Positions 16,959 through 24,768 are shown, counted from the stretch's first letter. The stretch: DNA of 64,000 bases from Bdellovibrio bacteriovorus (GCF_001592735.1 NZ_LUKE01000001.1:1461018-1525017); one strand, 5' to 3'. Made by a program: numbers and translations. Notes: a model not told the origin generated them from the sequence alone.

Positions 16959-17570
16959 CTACTTGATTCCGGATTTTATTCTCTTCTTTATGATTGCCTG
17001 CACAGTCGCCCTGCTGACCGTAGTTACAGTTCTCGAGATTTCACGTGTGGACACTCCTCGGCCATGCATTTCCATTATAGTATCTTCAATTTCAGAATTG
17101 ATTTTGGTGGGACGACCTAGTTTTTTACCCTTTAATTTTGCAACTGCGAGAGCGACCCTAGTCCTTTCCCGTAAAATTTCCAGCTCAAACTGGGCGAGTG
17201 CAAGCATGACATGCAACATAAGGTCACTCTGTGGGCTGTTGCCGGACAGATCCAAGTTTTCACGGATAGTCACTATGCCCTTGCCTTGTTTTCTTAGTCC
17301 TTCCACGAGTTTTAGTACGTGGCTCAAGGAGCGACCGAGACGATCGACGGCGGCGACCATCAGAACATCAGCGTCTGCGGTAACCATGGCAGCGAGTGCC
17401 TTCCGAAGCTGTGGTCTATCTTCGACACTTCCACTTGCGTGCTCGATAAATTCGCCAACAATCTTGAAGTCCCTTAATTCACACTGCTTGCGCATCGGCA
17501 CTAGTTGATTTTGAATATTAAGGTCAATTATCGATACCCGAACGTATAAGATCACTTTTCTTTGTTTCAT
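16959..17570 (-). CDS. Small serine recombinase (resolvase/invertase)
   Basis: The 203-residue protein has a complete resolvase domain: catalytic serine in LYVRVS at about residue 13, the AAVDRLGRS motif, and the long E helix (FELEILRERTRVAL). A Hin-like C-terminal HTH with GRPTKI at its start follows. It is the second site-specific recombinase in the island and may resolve cointegrates or invert a segment; no obvious invertible segment is seen. An AT-rich inverted repeat in front of it could be its binding site or an operator. Confidence 0.92.
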   Translation of the reverse strand: MKQRKVILYVRVSIIDLNIQNQLVPMRKQCELRDFKIVGEFIEHASGSVEDRPQLRKALAAMVTADADVLMVAAVDRLGRSLSHVLKLVEGLRKQGKGIVTIRENLDLSGNSPQSDLMLHVMLALAQFELEILRERTRVALAVAKLKGKKLGRPTKINSEIEDTIMEMHGRGVSTREISRTVTTVSRATVQAIIKKRIKSGIK

Positions 17571-17593
17571 TAAGTTATTGTATCATGCGCGGC

Positions 17594-17616
17594 ATTATGA
17601 TGTAATATTTCATAAT
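17594..17616. promoter_or_regulatory. Inverted repeat between resolvase and RHH genes
   Basis: ATTATGA at 17594-17600 is perfectly complementary to TCATAAT at 17610-17616 with nine bases between. It lies between two divergent genes, a resolvase and a ribbon-helix-helix protein, both of which bind DNA. It may be an operator or part of a res site. Confidence 0.5.
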
Positions 17617-17639
17617 ACATGTAATAATTCGAGACAGAG

Positions 17640-17858
17640 GTGGCGGTGGCATTCATTTACAGTCCTCCAAGGCGGAGGTTCTTCAAAGGCGAAAAGAAGA
17701 ACGTGTCATTTCGGCTTCCAAAAGACATGATTAGTTATTACGAGGAACTTGCAAAAGAATCGGGCCTCACACTCACTGATATTCTTATCGATGTTCTTGA
17801 TCAGGCGGCTGACTCCCTAAATAAACATCCGCTTAAAAACAATAGATCAAAAAGGTAG
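17640..17858 (+). CDS. Ribbon-helix-helix protein
   Basis: The 72-residue basic protein contains NVSFRLPKDMISYYEELAKE followed by a second helix (LTDILIDVLDQAAD), the strand-helix-helix layout of CopG/Arc-type DNA-binding proteins. The start is GTG at 17640 or 17646; AGG lies just before the second. Its stop is six bases before the next gene, so it likely regulates or acts with that gene, as an antitoxin would. Confidence 0.78.
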   Translation: MAVAFIYSPPRRRFFKGEKKNVSFRLPKDMISYYEELAKESGLTLTDILIDVLDQAADSLNKHPLKNNRSKR

Positions 17859-17864
17859 AGAATA

Positions 17865-18725
17865 ATGAATTTAGTTCAGCGGATTTTAGATTGGACCATT
17901 CAGATGGTAAAAAGGCGGTTTCCAAATTTACCTGTCTTCGCACCACCGCCGATTATACCACCACCCAAGCCGACCCTCTGCCAGGCCTTTCAGACTCTTT
18001 CAAAAGACGTGTACGCTAAGCTGAGAAGTGCCTCAGCCGTTGGATTTGAACTCTCGGAACCAACCGTAACTGAATTGTGCCTAGAGCAAATCGGGACTCA
18101 ATATCCTGACCGCGTCCGCGTAGTGAAATTCACTGGAACGGCTGAGGGAAAGAACGGTGCTGACTGGGAATGGTTGTTCGTGGGAAAATCCCATCATTTC
18201 AAACTTAGAGTTCAGGCCAAAAAGCTTTATCTAAAAGATATGGAGTATGGTGCGCTAAAATCTTCGGATGCTGATGCACAATGCGACAAGCTGATTAAAA
18301 GCGCTAACAAAGACCAATCATTCCCTCTGTATGTATTTTATAACTCTAACCTAGAAGACTTGACCGGCAATGTTTGGCGATGCGGAAGCTATTCTATGAA
18401 TATAGATCTTCTAGGCTGTACTACGATGTCTGCCTACAGCATACGGGAATCAATTAAAAATAATCAGATTGATCTTGCAGACTTACTGCCGAAACAAGAT
18501 CCGTGGAGCTGCCTGGTTTGCTGTACGCTTGGAAGTGGGAACCGATCGAGTGAACTTCATGAACAGGTTAAAAAGCGTATTGAGTTTGCATACGCTGATG
18601 ATGAAGTCGAAATTCCAGAGCTAATTCCCAATGAAAAGCTTCCTTACTATGTGGGAACGGGTAACTATGTAAATGACGGTCCAGAGGGCCTTGCGGGTGT
18701 ACTCATTATAAGAGATAGCGAGTGA
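17865..18725 (+). CDS. Putative PD-(D/E)xK nuclease-like protein (DUF6615-like)
   Basis: The 286-residue protein has an N-terminal amphipathic helix and a proline-rich stretch (26-36), then a domain with E94, GADWEW (D100, E102) and RVQAKKL (Q117, K119). The D...(E/Q)xK arrangement is that of restriction-endonuclease-like folds, and the GADWEW...VQAKK pairing matches my memory of DUF6615 proteins. Nuclease activity is inferred. It sits directly behind the RHH gene and about 100 bases before a protein kinase gene. Confidence 0.7.
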   Translation: MNLVQRILDWTIQMVKRRFPNLPVFAPPPIIPPPKPTLCQAFQTLSKDVYAKLRSASAVGFELSEPTVTELCLEQIGTQYPDRVRVVKFTGTAEGKNGADWEWLFVGKSHHFKLRVQAKKLYLKDMEYGALKSSDADAQCDKLIKSANKDQSFPLYVFYNSNLEDLTGNVWRCGSYSMNIDLLGCTTMSAYSIRESIKNNQIDLADLLPKQDPWSCLVCCTLGSGNRSSELHEQVKKRIEFAYADDEVEIPELIPNEKLPYYVGTGNYVNDGPEGLAGVLIIRDSE

Positions 18726-18825
18726 TCTAATTTAGACCAACAGCTAGCTATTAATGTGCAATTTGAGCATAAAGAAAAGTTTATTTATACCGACTTAGTG
18801 TCTATGCGAAAACACCTTCTGGCTC

Positions 18826-20019
18826 TTGAAAAAAATGACTGTAGATAATTTTATTGAAGCTCAAGCGCGTGATTTAAAGGAGAAGGGACTTATCAGTCCT
18901 GAGTATAATGACTTATATAAAGGGGTCAAAAACGAACAACTAAAGGTTATCTTTGCGTCGCTACACTCGCAGTATGTAAATTTATTTAAAACCATGAATG
19001 AACGCCTGCCAACACGAGGAGACACAGCGCACTTCTGGGCAGGTCCAAGTAGGGGTTTAATATTTGCGATAGAGATGGCAATAAGCCTAAGACGTGCACT
19101 CAAAGACTCAGAATATGCTTTTGACATCGATGAGTACCATTCTAAACTTTTTGAAAAATGCCAGAACTTCCTTAAGGCAAGTGGTGGTAGCTTGATACCA
19201 GAGCATACCGATAAAGTTGATCTCTACTACACCTTACCTATATTCACTCCGTCCTCATCGCAAAAAATATCCCGCAAAGACAATATTTTTCATGCCTCGT
19301 TAAAACATATTGGTGGCGGATCTTACGCAAACATCTTCAAGTTTCATGATGAGGTGTTTCAGCATACGTTTGCTTTAAAGCAGGCAAAAAAAGATCTGAC
19401 ATTTAAGGAACGGGAACGATTTAAACGTGAGTTTGACGAAATGAAGAAGCTTTCATCTCCTTACGTTTTGGAAGTATATTCCTTTGACGAAACACGCTTC
19501 GAGTATTTTATGGAGTACATGGATTACTCCCTCCATTCATATTTTGAAAAGTACAATGCGACGATAAAACAAGACCTTCGGAAAAGTATCATCCTACAAG
19601 CTTTGAAAGGGTTTTCTTACCTCCACTCAAAAAATCTGATACATCGTGATATCAGCCCAAAGAACGTCTTATTAAAAATCTATGATGATGTAATCGTCGT
19701 AAAGATTTCTGACTTCGGATTGGTGAAGATTCCTGACAGCACTTTAACTTCTGTTAATACCGAGATGAAAGGCTACTTTAATGATCCCGCTTTGGTCACC
19801 GAAGGCTTTGATAACTATAATGTTACTCATGAAACCTACGCACTAACAAAACTGGTGTTTTACATTCTTACGGGAAAAACTAATACAGCTAAGATTTCTG
19901 ATCCAAATCTCGTTGTTTTCGTTAAGAAGGGCCTCAACCCAGACAACACTCAGCGGTACCAAAGCGTCGAGCAAGTATCTGAAGCATTCAAAGAGTTGTC
20001 TAAGAAAATGGGCATTTAA
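18826..20019 (+). CDS. Hanks-type Ser/Thr protein kinase
   Basis: The 397-residue protein has an unknown N-terminal domain (1-150), then a kinase domain: glycine loop GGGSYA 163-168, ATP lysine K185 in FALKQ, HRDISPKN at 273-280 with catalytic D275, and DFG at 296-298. The activation segment ends GYFNDPAL instead of APE, and the usual DxWxxG is replaced by ETYALTK. There is no membrane segment or PASTA domain, so this is a soluble kinase, unlike housekeeping PknB types. The start is TTG at 18826 or ATG at 18835, both with weak ribosome-binding sites. Kinases of this kind occur in phage-defence loci; the role here is inferred. Confidence 0.9.
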   Translation: MKKMTVDNFIEAQARDLKEKGLISPEYNDLYKGVKNEQLKVIFASLHSQYVNLFKTMNERLPTRGDTAHFWAGPSRGLIFAIEMAISLRRALKDSEYAFDIDEYHSKLFEKCQNFLKASGGSLIPEHTDKVDLYYTLPIFTPSSSQKISRKDNIFHASLKHIGGGSYANIFKFHDEVFQHTFALKQAKKDLTFKERERFKREFDEMKKLSSPYVLEVYSFDETRFEYFMEYMDYSLHSYFEKYNATIKQDLRKSIILQALKGFSYLHSKNLIHRDISPKNVLLKIYDDVIVVKISDFGLVKIPDSTLTSVNTEMKGYFNDPALVTEGFDNYNVTHETYALTKLVFYILTGKTNTAKISDPNLVVFVKKGLNPDNTQRYQSVEQVSEAFKELSKKMGI

Positions 20020-20209
20020 GTAATATTAAAAAACACATTACAATTCATTAAGTAGCGATTCCAGTCAATCCGCAAAGGAAAAGCGCTAAAGCCAGAGCTT
20101 ATGAGATCCGAGGACGTAAATATACTAATCAAAGAACTATTCTAGGAGCTCCTAAAAGCTCCGAAATCCTAATCTGATGTCTAGCGAAAGTCTCCGAAAA
20201 GATAAAAGA

Positions 20210-20797
20210 TCACTTAACGAACTTCTCTATGACTTCTTTAATTCCCAATGCCTTCATTAAAAACGGTCCGACAGAGGTAACAATGACCATTAATAATTGA
20301 AAAGAATACCAAAAATCAACGTATGCACGACAATGCTTTTTTATAATTTCAGATCGGAAGACTTCTTCGATATCCCCGAATGTTCTCTCGATCTTGGCTG
20401 GTTCTACACATAACAGTGCGAGCTTCTCTAAAAATAGAGTTTTTGGCAGTTGAGCCTGTTCTTGTTGAATTCCTTGAAAGAATTCTGTGGCAGAAACTAC
20501 ATCGTCAACCATACCGGAAAAAAGAGAGTTGTACCATTTAGCGTAACGTTTAGGATTTGCCTCACTGAATGTTCCAAATATCATTTGGAATTCATGTGCA
20601 GTAATAGACTTTCCCAATAGATTTTCCAGATCTTGTCGGTCGTCCACGCCTGGCTTTCTGATGTCCGCATGAACAATTCGATTTCTAATCTCCGCCCATA
20701 CGTGAGCATCTAAAAGCAGATTCTCTTTGTTCTCGAAATTTTTTGATAAGTCTTTCATTTTAATATGTGGGATCTTCTGCCATTTAGATTTTCCCAT
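20210..20797 (-). CDS. HEPN-motif protein with C-terminal membrane segment
   Basis: The 195-residue protein contains RNRIVH at 38-43, matching the RNxxxH motif of HEPN ribonucleases such as HepT, and ends with a hydrophobic segment at about 163-182. No partner nucleotidyltransferase (MntA) is beside it. It starts in the last base of the PadR-like gene, so the two are translated together. RNase activity is an inference from the motif; the short context differs from true HepT. Confidence 0.65.
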   Translation of the reverse strand: MGKSKWQKIPHIKMKDLSKNFENKENLLLDAHVWAEIRNRIVHADIRKPGVDDRQDLENLLGKSITAHEFQMIFGTFSEANPKRYAKWYNSLFSGMVDDVVSATEFFQGIQQEQAQLPKTLFLEKLALLCVEPAKIERTFGDIEEVFRSEIIKKHCRAYVDFWYSFQLLMVIVTSVGPFLMKALGIKEVIEKFVK

Positions 20798-21156
20798 TAG
20801 CCGACCTCAATCCAACGAATGATGATTTTTTTGAGGCTGGGCACTAAATCAAGAAATCCGATGCGCTCAAGTGCTCTGTAAGACTGAGACAAAGCTTTTT
20901 CGCCAAGACCCGTGACTTGAAAATACATTTTCGCGCGTCCTCCGCGCTCTTCCGTTGCTTCACCCTTGCGCGAAGTTACGAAACCTTTCGCTTCAAGGCG
21001 ATCTAGAGTTTTATAAATTGTTGCGACTGAATATTCTTTACCACTCGCCTTATTGATGCCAGCACGAATTTCCACTCCATACGCATCATTAGCTCTGCGC
21101 ATGATTGAAGTAAGAATATATTTTTCAAGATCACCAAGGTAGATTTGTTCTTCCAC
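20797..21156 (-). CDS. PadR-family transcriptional regulator
   Basis: The 119-residue winged-helix protein follows the PadR layout: an LGDLEKYILTSIMRR first helix, YGVEIR, the SVATIYKTLDRLEAKGFV recognition region and a GRAKMYFQVT wing. The start is placed at GTG 21156 because AGGGAGG lies five bases upstream. The ATG at 21189 lacks a ribosome-binding site and lies inside the operator palindrome and promoter. It overlaps the HEPN-motif gene and probably represses this two-gene operon. Confidence 0.85.
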   Translation of the reverse strand: MEEQIYLGDLEKYILTSIMRRANDAYGVEIRAGINKASGKEYSVATIYKTLDRLEAKGFVTSRKGEATEERGGRAKMYFQVTGLGEKALSQSYRALERIGFLDLVPSLKKIIIRWIEVG

Positions 21157-21176
21157 TGGAACCTCCCTAGACTTCG

Positions 21177-21206
21177 ATATCTTAGACATTGTCTAGGATA
21201 TGTCAA
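21177..21206 (-). promoter_or_regulatory. PadR operon promoter and operator
   Basis: Read on the minus strand, TTGACA (21206-21201) is followed after 16 bases by TAAGAT (21184-21179). A 25-base palindrome at 21177-21201, with arms ATATCTTAGACA and TGTCTAGGATAT around a central T and only one mismatch, overlaps the promoter. A dimeric PadR protein bound there would block RNA polymerase. Confidence 0.75.
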
Positions 21207-21241
21207 CTGGTCGAGGCTCAGCGCGTTGTTAATGTAGTGAA

Positions 21242-22264
21242 CTATGGTGGATATGCGTATATTCCTACAACATGACTTTCGCAGTTTTCACATAAATTTT
21301 TATCTGAAATCTCCTCAGGAGGCTTAACGGAGGGTGATGTCCAATACTCTGCGCAAAAATCACATTTCCAGAAATCTAATACCTTGAGGCATTGCAAGCA
21401 GAGGCCTTCTTGAGAACCCGAGTATTCTTTAAGATCAGATATTTCATCAGAATTACAGGAACAACTCTGATCGTGTGCGAGTGGAGTTGTGGCGGGAAAA
21501 TCGATTAGACATTCGCCGAGGCACCGTACGAAGTCATTTAATATCAATGTATGGCGATCACAAGTAGGACAAACTCCGTATTTAGTGGGTGAGTCTACGA
21601 TCACATCCTCATCGCAGATTAAACAGTGGACGTTCTTTCCGTCTTTGCTTAAAAACGCAAAATGATGCAAACACTGAGGACATGGACGTACAATAGGGAT
21701 GAACCGATTGGGGTCCGCAAGCAACGTCTCGGGCTTTTCACACTGGTCTAAAACTTCAATTCGAGCAGCCGCATCAAAGTAAAATTCGTAACCTCGCGGA
21801 TCTATTGCATCGATCAGTCTGGACAAAACTTTATGAAAGAACGGGGCAATCACTAGCGCAACATATGCGTCTGTGAAGTGAACCGATCCGTGTTCAGACT
21901 TATTTCTTTCTTTCCTCATTGCTTCGATCACATCGAAGTTTTCTTTCAAGAACTCAAACTTCGGATTCGCAGCCTCTAAAACGTATAGCAATTTTGGCAA
22001 TTCGCTGGCTGGCTTAGTCGAAATGTCATCGAAACTCTTTTTTTCTCCCCAGCCCCCCGACAAATCAGCCGTGTTTGCCAACAAAAGATATGGACTGTGA
22101 GTAGCGATCTGAGATTTTAGTAACAACTCAAAACAGTGGAAAAATTCCCTCAGGGAAGCTTCCTTGTGCTCCGTGAGGTCGTCAGACGTCAAAAGTGCTA
22201 GTGCCAATTTTCCAGATTTTATTCCTTTAGTAAAAAAAGCCTTACTAAATTCTTTTCCCTCCAT
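21242..22264 (-). CDS. HEPN-motif protein with multiple zinc ribbons
   Basis: The 340-residue protein has a helical N-terminal domain ending in RNKSEH (120-125), an RNxxxH motif like that of HEPN RNases. Three to four zinc-binding modules follow, with cysteine pairs at 195/198 with 214/217, 232/235 with 248/252, 289/292 with 301/304, and 325/328. Start ATG at 22264 follows GAGG by five bases. The combination suggests an RNA-binding or RNA-cleaving effector. It lies 81 bases downstream of the CoiA-like nuclease gene on the same strand. Confidence 0.7.
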   Translation of the reverse strand: MEGKEFSKAFFTKGIKSGKLALALLTSDDLTEHKEASLREFFHCFELLLKSQIATHSPYLLLANTADLSGGWGEKKSFDDISTKPASELPKLLYVLEAANPKFEFLKENFDVIEAMRKERNKSEHGSVHFTDAYVALVIAPFFHKVLSRLIDAIDPRGYEFYFDAAARIEVLDQCEKPETLLADPNRFIPIVRPCPQCLHHFAFLSKDGKNVHCLICDEDVIVDSPTKYGVCPTCDRHTLILNDFVRCLGECLIDFPATTPLAHDQSCSCNSDEISDLKEYSGSQEGLCLQCLKVLDFWKCDFCAEYWTSPSVKPPEEISDKNLCENCESHVVGIYAYPP

Positions 22265-22345
22265 ACTCACCTCGCAATAAACATTAAGATGTTTTCTTCT
22301 AAAAAAGTAAAGTGCTTTGAGGGGATCTAGTCTAAAGCTCAGAGT

Positions 22346-23155
22346 TCAGGAGTTTTTTAATTTAAACGGATTATCCGCAATCTTTTTTACGTCTACTTCA
22401 AGCATGCAGTCGCGAAGGAACTGCACTTTGGATATAAGGCGGAGGATCTTCAAATTCGTATTGCCATATTGTTCGAGGCGACAAAGCCACTCCTCACCGA
22501 AGTCCAAATACACTGGAACTGTTGCCTCGATCCAGGTTGTGCGTGGCTTCTTCCATACGTATTGATGTTGACCTCTGTAAGCAAGTTTTAACTCTCGCTC
22601 AATGTGATGTGTTCCCTCTACATATACCCAACTGGAAGCATCTGGGTTTTGTGACTTACGATAAAATAATCCCGAGATGGTTCCCTCAAGTCCCCACTCT
22701 GCTTTATACCAAACCAGATCTTGAGCAATATCACTGTCATGATGTGGTAGCATGTGTGCCAGCCGAAAGTTATTGCGGAAAGGTTTTGCATCAACTATCC
22801 AAACAAGATTTTTATAAAATCTTTCTCTTGCAAGGCGCTCTAGATCAGTAATTTGGGAGTGTTGAACTTCAATATAAATTCCCGAAGGTGTTTTAATATC
22901 AGCCCTGTGTATTTCGCCGTCCACTGCATGATGAGTAACTTCGCGGCACTCAGCAGGAAAAAGTTCTTTCCATGCTCTATGCCAGGCAGTCTCATTTTCC
23001 CACCACGAATCACATTGAACACGATTTTCATGTGCCCAGTGATGAATAACTTTGGATCCGCACTTGGCACGCACAATTAATCCACATCCGGGACATATTC
23101 CCTTTAACCCTTTGGTGGCTTCAGCTCTTGTATTGTCTACCAATGCGTATTGCAT
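22346..23155 (-). CDS. CoiA-like nuclease with zinc finger
   Basis: The 269-residue protein resembles the competence-associated CoiA family: an N-terminal CPGC (21-24) and HHW-H zinc region, then a PD-(D/E)xK-type core with D86 in HRADIK and E96-Q98 in IEVQHS. CoiA proteins help process DNA for recombination, but relatives are also found in mobile islands. The ATG at 23155 is preferred over a TTG six codons upstream, though neither has a clear ribosome-binding site. Confidence 0.8.
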   Translation of the reverse strand: MQYALVDNTRAEATKGLKGICPGCGLIVRAKCGSKVIHHWAHENRVQCDSWWENETAWHRAWKELFPAECREVTHHAVDGEIHRADIKTPSGIYIEVQHSQITDLERLARERFYKNLVWIVDAKPFRNNFRLAHMLPHHDSDIAQDLVWYKAEWGLEGTISGLFYRKSQNPDASSWVYVEGTHHIERELKLAYRGQHQYVWKKPRTTWIEATVPVYLDFGEEWLCRLEQYGNTNLKILRLISKVQFLRDCMLEVDVKKIADNPFKLKNS

Positions 23156-23203
23156 CTCGCGAAGGTAATTCAAAAAGTAATTCTTTTTCAGTTCTTAAAT
23201 GAT

Positions 23204-23680
23204 TTAGCGCCCCGCATTGCTATGTGCGTTTAGGATCTTCATGACGGTCGTTGCATGCCAACGCGAATCCTTATTTTTGGTTGGCGTTTCCCAATTATTT
23301 AAAAGCTCAGAGATCCTTTGATAACTGAATCCCTTGTTTCGCAGTCGAAGCATTTTTTCAATCATCAAAAGTTCAGATCTACACGGAACGAGGTTTCCAT
23401 GTAGGAGTTTTTGTCCGTAGGGTATTTGGGCGGCGCGTAGGTTTCTAGCAACATCTATTTCGCGCAATGCAATCCTATTAAGCTTTAAATGACGTACAAT
23501 GGTAGATCTGGAGGAAAAACAGATGTCCGCTATTTGCTGGGTAGAAAGCTCTTCAACCAGGTATTTTTCTCGGAGGAAACTTGCATCTTTTTGGCGGGGT
23601 TTTGCGAAAAACGTAATACTATCAACAAGATGATACGCGGAGGAAAGCCTGGTTCGAGTATTGTATGCATGGTGAGCCAT
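23204..23680 (-). CDS. HTH protein at the right island edge
   Basis: The 158-residue basic protein contains two helix-turn-helix-like regions: ELSTQQIADICFSSRSTIVR (about 44-63) and GFSYQRISELLNN (116-128) ending in HATTVMKIL, which resembles the DNA-binding part of the Recombinase family. No catalytic domain is present. Its only ATG lies inside the right attachment core and lacks a ribosome-binding site, so the true start may have been lost when the island integrated. It could be a remnant. Confidence 0.6.
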   Translation of the reverse strand: MAHHAYNTRTRLSSAYHLVDSITFFAKPRQKDASFLREKYLVEELSTQQIADICFSSRSTIVRHLKLNRIALREIDVARNLRAAQIPYGQKLLHGNLVPCRSELLMIEKMLRLRNKGFSYQRISELLNNWETPTKNKDSRWHATTVMKILNAHSNAGR

Positions 23681-23683
23681 TTT
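23673..23683 (+). repeat. Right attachment-site core (attR)
   Basis: TGAGCCATTTT repeats the sequence at the 3' end of tRNA-Asn (5187-5197). A further match, GGTTCGAGT, lies 13 bases before it, whereas in the tRNA the same nine bases lie nine bases before the core. Conserved chromosome begins just to its right. Confidence 0.65.
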
Positions 23684-23695
23684 GTTTTTTATTTG

Positions 23696-23724
23696 AAAGC
23701 CACGTTAATAGCGTGGCTTTTTTG
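23696..23724 (+). terminator. Displaced tRNA-Asn terminator
   Basis: A nine-base-pair stem, AAAGCCACG with CGTGGCTTT, around a seven-base loop runs into a T-rich tail on the plus strand. No plus-strand gene ends here now. If the island were excised, it would follow the tRNA-Asn gene within about 15 bases, which explains its presence. Confidence 0.8.
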
Positions 23725-23728
23725 TTTT

Positions 23729-24043
23729 CTAATCTCCGAACTTAACACCCATGCTTGGCGTGGCGCCGCTTTTTAACCCTTGAGCATTGTCCATCTGTGC
23801 TTCGCGCAGACAAGCGGCGTATCCAGAATCTTGTTCTTTATATTGAACGCCTGTTTTGCTTACACAATTCGAAGAAAACTTAACACTTGCTCCGCCAGGT
23901 TTCGTTGGGCGATCTAAGTCTTTAAACTGATTCATGTCCATGGTCTCATAGCCTTCTTTGACCGGAACTTTTGTGTTTTTGGTTTCAGTTTGTGCGAACG
24001 AAAAAAGTGGAGCAATAAGAATTAATGCGAAAAGAATTTTCAT
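23729..24043 (-). CDS. Small secreted protein
   Basis: The 104-residue product has a signal peptide (MKILFALILIAPLFSFAQ) and a short polar mature part containing two cysteines, in SNCVS and AACLRE. No family recognised. First gene of the conserved chromosome to the right of the island. Confidence 0.75.
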   Translation of the reverse strand: MKILFALILIAPLFSFAQTETKNTKVPVKEGYETMDMNQFKDLDRPTKPGGASVKFSSNCVSKTGVQYKEQDSGYAACLREAQMDNAQGLKSGATPSMGVKFGD

Positions 24044-24264
24044 ATAACCTCGGGATTGTTTGTTAATTTTAAATCAGCTTTCGCAAAAGCTGTCATCACT
24101 ATATAAAAAAATCCTGTAAAGCGTGTTTCGTCTCAAAGTAACACAATTGGTCCCCAATTTCGCCTCAAATGCAATATATGCGTTTATGGGGACCTAATCA
24201 CGGGCACAAGCCTTGTACTATCCGTGCCCGTAGCAAAAGATCAGTACGTGTTTTAGGAGTTTTC

Positions 24265-24768
24265 ATGCGCGCTTTAGTTATTATCGCTTTACTAGCTTTG
24301 GGGTCTGCCCTTCCTTTGAAGGCGGCGGCCGATATTAAAAGCTATAAAGAATGGAAAACCGAACGCGTTTTAGGAACTCAAACCCGCATCACTTCTATTA
24401 AAAATCAGATCGACACTCGAAAAGCCGTTCGTGCGGCCGTGGTTTCTCAAGATCCCAATTTGCGCGCGGGTCGAGGCACTCTGGAAGCGGCATCTACCGG
24501 GGACTACACAGTTGAAAAGTTAGAACGCCAATTAAAAATGGAGCAATACAACCTAGAATTAGCCCAAGATCTGTCCGTGACGGATTATTTCGCGGGTTAT
24601 TTGACGAAGGTTCAAAATAAGAAAGCCGCCTTTGCGGAAGTCGCGGGCAAATTATCGGCTGAAGAGGTTGCGGAGCTGATGAATGCGTATGCGAATTCTG
24701 TGTTCGGTGCTCATGCTTCGGATCTTCCGGCGAGTGCTGTAAATATCGAAAAAGCGTCCGGAAAATAA
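24265..24768 (+). CDS. Secreted helical protein
   Basis: The ATG at 24265, with TTAGGAG upstream, is preferred to an upstream in-frame ATG at 24169. The 167-residue product begins MRALVIIALLALGSALPLKA, a signal peptide, and continues as a long charged helical region likely to form a coiled coil in the periplasm. Function unknown. It lies between the island and groES on the same strand as groES. Confidence 0.78.
   Translation: MRALVIIALLALGSALPLKAAADIKSYKEWKTERVLGTQTRITSIKNQIDTRKAVRAAVVSQDPNLRAGRGTLEAASTGDYTVEKLERQLKMEQYNLELAQDLSVTDYFAGYLTKVQNKKAAFAEVAGKLSAEEVAELMNAYANSVFGAHASDLPASAVNIEKASGK

Noticed and set aside
23600-23680. Possible second tRNA or tRNA remnant at the right island edge
   Set aside because: GGTTCGAGT and TGAGCCA look tRNA-like, but the T stem does not pair (CCTGG against ATTGT) and no acceptor partner or anticodon arm is present.
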